Assembly: GCA_037132075.1 (NCBI GenBank)
Contig: JBAXPV010000066.1
Coordinates: forward strand, 1-11,078
Length of the DNA stretch: 11,078 bases
DNA from: JBAXPV01 sp037132075
GTDB taxonomy: Bacteria; Bacteroidota; Bacteroidia; Bacteroidales; CAIXZF01
Reading direction: 5' to 3'
The translations under genes were made by a program, and so were the position numbers. Positions 6,382-11,078 of the stretch are shown piece after piece. How positions within the stretch are numbered: position 1 is the first letter of the stretch; the number at the start of each line of letters is the position of its first letter. The notes under the pieces were generated by a model. That model did no database searches. It was not told the origin of the DNA and worked only from the letters and a program-made list of their open reading frames with translations.

Positions 6382-6579
6382 ATGCAAAAAAGAAAGCAAT
6401 CAACCGCGCGACAGCTCAAACGCAAGCATATTGATATGGTATATAACAAAGTATCATGCAGGGCAGAGATTTGGCGAAAAGGCCGGGATGGCAATAAGAC
6501 ATTAGTAGAAACACTTCAAAATATAAGTCAACATGACAAACAAAATAAAGACCTGGCTAATCCAGGACAGAGCCTTTGA
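6382..6579 (+). CDS. Small basic protein of unknown function
   Basis: From ATG 6382, eleven bases after the M15 stop, a 65-aa product can be read: very basic at the N-terminus (MQKRKQSTARQLKRKH), then VYNKVSCRAEIWRKGRDG and a helix-like TLVETLQNIS. The frame extends upstream into the M15 gene, but the first sensible start is 6382. It overlaps the next gene by 47 bases. I know similarly placed small basic proteins in Bacteroidota phage packaging regions, some with a helix that could bind nucleic acid, but cannot assign a family. The last 15 residues, inside the overlap, look less conserved-like. The short length leaves open that the frame is not translated. Confidence 0.45.
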   Translation: MQKRKQSTARQLKRKHIDMVYNKVSCRAEIWRKGRDGNKTLVETLQNISQHDKQNKDLANPGQSL

Positions 6580-6979
6580 AACAGGAGTTCAGCTATTTCA
6601 TGCACATGGCAACAGTAAATCCTTCAGCGCTACGCTGAATCGTCAGGGTTACAGTCCGTATAATCATGCCTTGCTGATTGAACAGCTTCGCAAAACCGCA
6701 GGTATCAGCGCTATTGAGATCGAGGATATCCTCTCCCGGCCAGCTCAGTTACCCAAAATTAAAAAAGCTCAGAAGAAACACCAACTCCCTGCAGCTTCTT
6801 CTGAGGCTGCCGCCGTTGTAGATGTAACCCCTACTGAAGAAACTGTTACACAGCAGGAACCTTCAGATGAAGTTGCAACTGTGGTCCTGGAACCGGCTGA
6901 AAGCCCTGAAGACAAAAAAAAAGACAACTTGAGTCCTTCAAAAAAGGAATCAAAATCAGAGAAGAGTTCCCCTTCTTAA
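6533..6979 (+). CDS. Phage-type protein: small N-terminal domain plus long disordered tail
   Basis: The 149-codon frame from ATG 6533 encodes a folded-looking N-terminal module of about 60 residues (IKTWLIQDRAFETGVQLFHAHG, ending YSPYNHALLIEQLRKTAG). I recall a similar module in small Bacteroidota phage proteins of unknown function. From about residue 75 on it is low-complexity, rich in A, P, E, T, then K and S, and almost surely disordered. The tail crosses a run of nine A's (6914-6922, codons for KKK). After that run the zero frame adds only a K/S-rich stretch before TAA 6977-6979. The -1 frame opens into the next gene's apparent conserved region. The protein may therefore exist in a short form and a long, frameshifted form of about 293 aa. 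Confidence 0.55.
   Translation: MTNKIKTWLIQDRAFETGVQLFHAHGNSKSFSATLNRQGYSPYNHALLIEQLRKTAGISAIEIEDILSRPAQLPKIKKAQKKHQLPAASSEAAAVVDVTPTEETVTQQEPSDEVATVVLEPAESPEDKKKDNLSPSKKESKSEKSSPS
6914..6922 (+). promoter_or_regulatory. Candidate -1 frameshift or transcript-slippage site (A9)
   Basis: Nine consecutive A's lie in phase as AAA AAA AAA in the frame of the gene at 6533, giving A_AAA_AAA, which allows both tRNAs to re-pair after a -1 slip. The -1 frame has no stop from 6910 to the stop of the next gene at 7411-7413. A short 5-bp hairpin, TCCTT (6934-6938) with AAGGA (6944-6948), starts 11 bases after the run. The -1 reading gives KKRQLESFKKGIKIREEFPF, which leads straight into the next gene. No clear stimulatory ribosome-binding site is seen upstream. 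Confidence 0.45.
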
Positions 6980-7002
6980 AAGAACTCAGTTGTCCTGATG
7001 AA

Positions 7003-7413
7003 TTGAAGATCCTGGTTGCGGACATGTTCACTTTGAACGACCGCTTCCGGGATTCTCATGAGTTGTTGTTTTTGGCTGAGACTCCTGAAGAAGAATCCTT
7101 TTCAGCCATAAACTGCGTGGAAGGATACCTGGCCAATCGTGCCATCTGGTTGGAATTGAATCATTACAAACAACATAAAGAACCACTGGGGGAACATCCC
7201 ATTTTTGAAATCCGGCAGGAAGTTGAAGAATTGCGTAAATGCAATTCCGCTGAGTTGTCACGCAAACGCGCCAATATGTATATCAATTTGACGAAGACCA
7301 AGAAGTCTTTGACAAAAAATGACACTCCCAGAAATACCGAGAAAAGAATACGCTCGGTGACCATTAAAACCAGACTGATCGCAGAAATAGACAACATACT
7401 TAAGAACAGATAA
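7003..7413 (+). CDS. Conserved-looking phage protein of unknown function, possibly expressed by frameshifting
   Basis: The first standard start in this frame is TTG 7003, giving 136 aa, but coding character begins earlier. From the stop at 6907 the frame reads through IREEFPFLKELSCPDELKI, and I recall a similar REEFPFL / PxELKxLV stretch at the front of a Bacteroidota phage protein. No ATG, GTG or TTG precedes that stretch in frame, so it is reached only by a -1 slip from the gene at 6533 or from a rare start codon. The rest is helical: DMFTLNDRFRDSHELLFLAE, a segment with LELNHYKQHKEPLGEHPIF, and a lysine-rich C-terminus. No enzyme motif, signal peptide or membrane helix is seen. Its TAA overlaps the ATG of the PLD-like gene by one base. 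An annotated start at 7003 would probably cut the true N-terminus. Confidence 0.55.
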   Translation: MKILVADMFTLNDRFRDSHELLFLAETPEEESFSAINCVEGYLANRAIWLELNHYKQHKEPLGEHPIFEIRQEVEELRKCNSAELSRKRANMYINLTKTKKSLTKNDTPRNTEKRIRSVTIKTRLIAEIDNILKNR

Positions 7414-8003
7414 TGTCACTATTTAAACTTTCTGACTTAAACCAGGAAACAGCAGCCAGCTCCGGAATCCTAAAATCTAAATTTTATGATGTCCACCTCG
7501 CTAAAGTGGAAAGCATTAAATCCCTGGTCGGCAATGTGCCTGGCCCGGGCGAATGCTTTTTTCTTTGGACCGTAAAAAGCTTTAATGCCTACACGTTTAT
7601 TCCCTTTTTCGTCAAAGAGCATAAGGTCATTAACGAATTGATCTTGTCTACTTACAGCATAAGCAACAGAATCCTTGAATCCCTTACACACCTTTTAGAA
7701 AAAGGGAAAGTAGAGAAGGTTCATATCCTCATCAGTGATACCATAAAATTCAGACTGCCCAAAGTGCAAGAGCAGCTGGTCACCCTTTGCAAGCAAAGAC
7801 CAGGGCAGTTCAGCGTTGACTACGCCTGGAACCATTCAAAAATATGTCTGATGCTTACCCCGCAAGGCTCATTCCTTGTAGAAGGCTCAGGCAATTTTTC
7901 TGAGAACGCACAGCACGAACAATACCTTTTCCTTAATATCAAAGAAGTCTATGACTTCCGCAAACAAGAAATCTATGGAATTATCACAGGAGCAAAAAGC
8001 TGA
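7413..8003 (+). CDS. Phospholipase-D-like protein with a single HxK motif
   Basis: The 196-aa protein starts at ATG 7413, overlapping the previous stop as TAATG. Its C-terminal half has a phospholipase-D-superfamily signature: NHSKICLML at 140-148 (His141, Lys143) followed by VEGSGNFSEN at 156-165 (GSxN). This is the H-x-K ... G-S-x-N half-site of PLD enzymes and Nuc-type nucleases, though the usual Asp after the Lys is not obvious and the gap from the Lys to GSGN is longer than usual. One copy per chain implies that a dimer would form the active site. The N-terminal half alternates strands and helices (FFLWTVKSFNAYTFIPFF, VEKVHILISDT), as in the PLD fold. No signal peptide or membrane helix is present, so a nucleic-acid substrate is more likely than lipid. 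It sits in the packaging module just before the terminase genes, which suggests DNA processing; that is inference. Confidence 0.6.
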   Translation: MSLFKLSDLNQETAASSGILKSKFYDVHLAKVESIKSLVGNVPGPGECFFLWTVKSFNAYTFIPFFVKEHKVINELILSTYSISNRILESLTHLLEKGKVEKVHILISDTIKFRLPKVQEQLVTLCKQRPGQFSVDYAWNHSKICLMLTPQGSFLVEGSGNFSENAQHEQYLFLNIKEVYDFRKQEIYGIITGAKS

Positions 8004-8280
8004 GATAGAAGAACTCTCAGGCTTAGGATTTAACCCCGTTAAAATCGCCATGATCATGAACCTGCCATGGCCTGTGGTTGAATTTTGGATGGCAGACCCA
8101 GACTCAGAATTCAGGTACCACTATGAGCGCGGCATCTTAATCGATGAAGCAACCCGGGATAAAGAAGTCAGTGCCGCCGGCAAAAATGGCTCCGTCACTG
8201 CCATACAGCATATCGAGGCGAACATAAGAAAGCACCGGCTTCATGATCTAAGAGAAAGACTCCTTAATGGAAACAAGTAA
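7975..8280 (+). CDS. Small helix-turn-helix protein, candidate terminase small subunit
   Basis: From ATG 7975 the product is 101 aa; an in-frame ATG at 7951 would add eight residues. I prefer 7975 because proteins of this kind begin MEL(T/S)-x-EQ. Residues 8-40 (KAEIEELSGLGFNPVKIAMIMNLPWPVVEFW) read as a helix-turn-helix of the small-terminase type. They are followed by DPDSEFRYHYERG and a helical C-terminal half (AAGKNGSVTAIQHIEANIRKH) that would oligomerise. Small terminase subunits bind the packaging start site and load the large subunit. It overlaps the PLD-like gene by 29 bases and the following gene by 14, in a tight operon that ends with the large terminase. The length suits a minimal small subunit. 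Confidence 0.65.
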   Translation: MELSQEQKAEIEELSGLGFNPVKIAMIMNLPWPVVEFWMADPDSEFRYHYERGILIDEATRDKEVSAAGKNGSVTAIQHIEANIRKHRLHDLRERLLNGNK

Positions 8281-8866
8281 AATAGATCATATCAAACTTC
8301 AGATCTGGATCGACACCGGTAAGTCTGATGAATCACCCTCGGTGATGATTAAATACCTTGACCGCCTAGAAATGGTCAGGGCGATGATCTCCAAATATGA
8401 AACCCCTGGCTTTATCGCAAAAGTCCTGATGAAGATTGACGGATATACACGCAATGGTGCAATGTCTATCATTTCTGAATCAATCAATTTCTTTTATTGC
8501 TCCAATGACATCAAGAAAGAGGCCTGGCGCAATATCTATGCTGAAAGGCTTGATAATGCTGCCCTGGTATGCTGGGCGGATAATGACATGGAAGGATACA
8601 AGAAAATGATTGAGGCTGCCATGAAAGCCCGCAGGCTTGACCAAGCCGATAAAGAAGATATCCCTTACGACTTGCTCAATCAAAAGACAATACTCTATCA
8701 ACTTGATCCTGAGAAAATGGGAATCAAGAAAGTTGATCGTACTCTTTTGGCAGAGTTTATAGATAGACTCCCATTGGAAGAAGTTCAGAAAAATAAATTA
8801 CGTAGTGACGGCGGCATTGAAAACGTATCCTGGACAGAAGAAGATGGAACTGAACAACAAAGCTGA
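8267..8866 (+). CDS. Packaging-module protein, second candidate terminase small subunit
   Basis: The 199-aa, largely helical protein starts at ATG 8267 and overlaps the previous gene by 14 bases. Residues about 32-78 (RLEMVRAMISKYETPGFIAKVLMK, then TRNGAMSIISESINFF) look like a helix-turn-helix in which the second helix follows a GYT turn. Residues 86-130 form a helical pair with AERLDNAALVCWADNDMEGY and KKMIEAAMKARRLDQADKED. The C-terminus is acidic, with a tail that could dock on the large terminase. Proteins with this plan occur directly before the large terminase in Bacteroidota phages, where I regard them as small-subunit-like, but no enzymatic or diagnostic motif fixes it. The end overlaps the terminase start by 23 bases. 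Having two such genes leaves unclear which is the true small subunit. Confidence 0.5.
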   Translation: METSKIDHIKLQIWIDTGKSDESPSVMIKYLDRLEMVRAMISKYETPGFIAKVLMKIDGYTRNGAMSIISESINFFYCSNDIKKEAWRNIYAERLDNAALVCWADNDMEGYKKMIEAAMKARRLDQADKEDIPYDLLNQKTILYQLDPEKMGIKKVDRTLLAEFIDRLPLEEVQKNKLRSDGGIENVSWTEEDGTEQQS

Positions 8867-10508
8867 GTCTACGGATATTCGCTACGCATCATGGATAAAA
8901 ATGATGGTAGACCTGATAAAACCAAAGAATCTTTATATTGTTGGTGGCCGTGGCGTGGCCAAGTCCACCGAGATCCTGGCAGACCGCATCATTGATGTGG
9001 TCTATGACATGCCCCGGGCCAACTTTGCTTTTATCTCAGATACCTATGCCAACCTTCTGACCAATATCATTCCGCAGATCATTGTAGGCTGGCAGCGTAA
9101 AAAGTTCATTGAAAATTATCATTATTGCCTCGACAAGGAGCCGCCGGCTCACTGGACTAAGCCATACACGCCATGTCCATCGCATAAGCACACTATATCG
9201 ATTTTCAATGGTGGAAAAATCTATCTCAAATCTCTTGACAGACCTTCCATTAATGCCGGGATCTCAATTGCTCACATGTTTGGTGATGAGGCAAAATACC
9301 TGAAACGTCAGAAGCTCAATAAAGCATTGCCCACACTAAGAGGTGATGCCATACTTTTACAGAAATCATCTTTTTTCATGGGACAGTCATTCCTGACCGA
9401 CATGCCTAATACTGCACATGGCGAAGATGATTGGATACTGAGTATGGCTGACAAGATGGACAAGCAGCAAATACAAAACATACTCCAATGTGCCATTGTC
9501 GTTAATGAAATAAATATTGAGATTTACGAATCTAAGTTGAATGGTTCGAGTACAACTGCACTCGAGCTTCAACTTCAGGTGTGGCAGCAGAGACTACTGA
9601 AACTCCGATATGAATCAAGTTTCTTCTATGTAGTCAGTACCCTGGCTAACATCGATATTCTTACACTCACCTATCTGCAAAACCAGTTGGAGAGTATGGA
9701 CATAGAAGAATTCAAATGTTCAATACTGTCGTTCAAGACAGCATTGAATCAAGGAGAGCGCTTTTATTTTAACCAGGGCGAGAACAACTTCTTTCGTGAT
9801 GGGTATGACTACTCATACTATGACTCGTACAGCCTGAATCAAACAGTAAAAGCCTGTTCAAAGGCCTTGCGATACGTGATGCCATACAAGCCGCTGGAGT
9901 TAGGCTTTGATGCCGGGAACATGATGTCATTGGTCATAGCACAAGAGCAAGGCGATTGCCTTAGATTCCTTAAGTCGATCTATACATTGGTTCCAGAGTT
10001 CATACAAGAGTTAGCATTGAAGTTCATAGATTACTTTGCTTCACATACGAACAAGGTAGTGTTCCTGCATGCTGATCGGGCAACCAATCAATACAATAAA
10101 AGCAAAGAAGACTTTGCAAACAAACTCAAACGTGCTATTGAGTGGCAGGACAACAAGCCTACTGGTTGGAATGTCACACTCATGTCAGTTGGTGCCCGCA
10201 ATGTAGAGCATTGGCAAGAGTATCAATTGGCTAACATCATGCTCGAAGGCAAGAACAAGTCTTTGCCGCGAATACTCATTGATGCTTATGAATGTAAAGA
10301 ACTTAAGAGCAGCATTGAGTTAGCCCCTATGGAGAAGGTCAAAGGTCGGATACAGAAGGTGAAGAAGTCAGAGAAGCTGGCACTGCCAAGGCTGCCCATG
10401 GAGTCAACCAATATGAGTGATGCCTTCAAGGCTATCATCTGTCAGACTAAGTACATAAGGGCACTCAAAGGCATCTCCAATTCAGTTGGTGATGTAAAGT
10501 CTTACTAA
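8844..10508 (+). CDS. terL: Terminase large subunit (ATPase and nuclease)
   Basis: The large terminase subunit is the motor that pumps DNA into the prohead and cuts it. From ATG 8844 the product is 554 aa; a GTG at 8805 would add 13 residues, but it lies deeper in the previous gene. The ATPase domain has Walker A GGRGVAKST at 34-42 and Walker B IAHMFGDEA at 142-150, with Asp148 and Glu149. KIYLKSLDRPSINAGIS (125-141) comes between them, as in phage terminases. The C-terminal RNase-H-like nuclease carries the expected acidic residues: Asp356 in ELGFDAGN, Asp411 in FLHADRA and Asp526 in NMSDAFKA. All key residues are present, and the protein appears complete and functional. Codon choice in the second half (more TTG, ATA, AGA) looks different from the first, by eye. 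The next gene would usually be the portal; none is visible. Confidence 0.92.
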   Translation: MELNNKAESTDIRYASWIKMMVDLIKPKNLYIVGGRGVAKSTEILADRIIDVVYDMPRANFAFISDTYANLLTNIIPQIIVGWQRKKFIENYHYCLDKEPPAHWTKPYTPCPSHKHTISIFNGGKIYLKSLDRPSINAGISIAHMFGDEAKYLKRQKLNKALPTLRGDAILLQKSSFFMGQSFLTDMPNTAHGEDDWILSMADKMDKQQIQNILQCAIVVNEINIEIYESKLNGSSTTALELQLQVWQQRLLKLRYESSFFYVVSTLANIDILTLTYLQNQLESMDIEEFKCSILSFKTALNQGERFYFNQGENNFFRDGYDYSYYDSYSLNQTVKACSKALRYVMPYKPLELGFDAGNMMSLVIAQEQGDCLRFLKSIYTLVPEFIQELALKFIDYFASHTNKVVFLHADRATNQYNKSKEDFANKLKRAIEWQDNKPTGWNVTLMSVGARNVEHWQEYQLANIMLEGKNKSLPRILIDAYECKELKSSIELAPMEKVKGRIQKVKKSEKLALPRLPMESTNMSDAFKAIICQTKYIRALKGISNSVGDVKSY

Positions 10509-10566
10509 TAGTAATCTATTCTATCTAACTACATACCAACGACCTATGGTCGCTGGCATTTGCTAT

Positions 10567-10600
10567 GGTTGGAATCTGTGTCAAGACACAGACTCAATCC
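10567..10600. repeat. Near-perfect 16-bp inverted repeat
   Basis: Positions 10567-10582 pair with 10585-10600 with three mismatches, around TCTGTGTC AA GACACAGA. The segment starts in one of two direct copies of ATGGTTGGAATC (10565-10576; the second copy is 10601-10612). The two are 36 bp apart, so the palindrome sits exactly between the starts of two repeats. Confidence 0.6.
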
Positions 10601-10741
10601 ATGGTTGGAATCCCAACACACCACGCACAGGACGCGCTATTGTGCAGGATGCAGCACCCCATAGTGCGCGTCATATATCCTGCTGTGGCGTATGTGCAAT
10701 TGCTTAAGAAGGTTAGAGCGGGTCGTTCATTTACTTGCGTA

Positions 10742-10760
10742 GTACCTTTGCAAAAGGTAC
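10742..10760. repeat. Perfect 8-bp stem with a 3-nt loop
   Basis: GTACCTTT (10742-10749) and AAAGGTAC (10753-10760) pair around GCA. No T-run follows on the + strand. The flanking sequence, CCAAAGCTCC, is of a kind I associate with repeated intergenic sequences of Bacteroidota, but this cannot be tested here. Confidence 0.55.
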
Positions 10761-10859
10761 CCAAAGCTCCGAAACACTTGCTACCACATCGTATGTCGGT
10801 TATAAAGATATATACCCACCGGGTAAACATCGTGCGAAATCAAGAAGCGATTTCGCGTA

Positions 10860-10892
10860 TTTCTTTTTTGGCATGATGACCCAAAAAAGAAA
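10860..10892. repeat. Perfect 12-bp inverted repeat, T-rich on one arm
   Basis: TTTCTTTTTTGG (10860-10871) pairs exactly with CCAAAAAAGAAA (10881-10892) around the 9-nt loop CATGATGAC, and a second A-run follows (10894-10900). Because one arm is T-rich and the other A-rich, it could act as a bidirectional terminator, but the stem has few G-C pairs. It may equally be a dispersed palindromic repeat. Confidence 0.5.
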
Positions 10893-11078
10893 CAAAAAAA
10901 CTCCTGGCCATGCCCCCTCTCCGGTAGAAAACGCCCGATCACTTACTCATAATTTTTACAAAATTACCTGCTTGGATACGCACTTATTGTGCTTTGAAAT
11001 GGGTCAAGAACCGACCGCCTGAGGGCATTGTCGCCCTTCGGGTGCTGTCACTTCGAAGTCGAAGCTGACCGGCAGAAC

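Larger units (their letters stand above)
10509..11078. other. Gene-free region with a dense series of hairpins
   Basis: No convincing gene is present. Inverted repeats follow one another: 10536-10556 (9-bp stem with one mismatch), 10567-10600 (16 pairs with three mismatches, core TCTGTGTC/GACACAGA), 10604-10617, 10631-10672 (GACGCGC with GCGCGTC, enclosing GTGC/GCAC), 10742-10760 (GTACCTTT/AAAGGTAC), 10834-10856 (GCGAAATC/GATTTCGC), 10860-10892 (12-bp perfect) and 11022-11037 (AGGGC/GCCCT). ATGGTTGGAATC is directly repeated at 10565 and 10601. The last 100 bases turn GC-richer. Candidates are a structured RNA, a palindromic dispersed repeat, or the start of a mobile element cut by the window edge. 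I do not recognise any of these. Confidence 0.6.

Noticed and set aside
10832..10860. Group II intron 5' end (GTGCG at 10833)
   Set aside because: The five bases match by chance often; no domain V hairpin or reverse-transcriptase gene is visible in the window.
10565..10876. 103-aa open frame on the + strand
   Set aside because: It runs through several hairpins and direct repeats, its composition is unlike a folded protein, and nothing in it is recognisable.
10735..11022. 95-aa open frame on the + strand
   Set aside because: It starts just before one palindrome and crosses two more, and its product (FFFGMMTQKRNKKTP) is simply the translation of the T-rich and A-rich arms.

Overview
The window looks like part of a prophage or phage-derived element in a member of the Bacteroidota. 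All recognisable genes lie on the + strand and fit the tailed-phage head and packaging type. Intergenic spacers are AT-rich, ribosome-binding sites are weak, and several protein families resemble ones I know from Bacteroidota prophages. No host housekeeping gene, integrase or repressor can be recognised, so the host assignment is an inference.

Layout. Positions 1-774 carry no gene. They hold a hairpin-rich stretch that ends in a strong terminator (191-225), then about 300 bp packed with a 10-bp motif (CTGCCAACAA / TTGTTGGCAG) in tandem pairs of alternating orientation. Two small genes follow: an uncharacterised protein (775-1254) and a beta-rich probable virion protein (1322-1771), separated by an 18-bp direct repeat. 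The head module comes next: an S49 (SppA-like) protease (1930-2820), a long major capsid protein with an N-terminal scaffold-like region (2817-4955), and a second structural protein (5036-5854). Strong terminator hairpins follow both the capsid gene and the second structural gene. A zinc M15 peptidase, the probable endolysin, is at 5952-6371.

An overlapping run of small genes (6382-8866) then leads to the terminase. It contains a 65-aa basic protein, a protein with a W-rich N-terminal module and a disordered tail, a conserved-looking protein that may be reached by -1 frameshifting on a run of nine A's, a single-HxK phospholipase-D-like protein, and two small helical proteins that are candidate terminase small subunits. 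The large terminase (8844-10508) has intact Walker A, Walker B and nuclease aspartates. The last 570 bp carry no convincing gene but many consecutive hairpins.

How the genes work together. The protease, capsid and adjacent structural protein would build and mature the prohead. The small and large terminase subunits would package DNA, and the M15 enzyme would cut peptidoglycan for release. Portal, neck and tail genes are not visible; they may lie outside the window or have been lost. The least explained parts are the 10-bp motif array, the possible frameshift, the domain shared by the capsid and its neighbour, the PLD-like protein inside a packaging module, and the hairpin array after the terminase.
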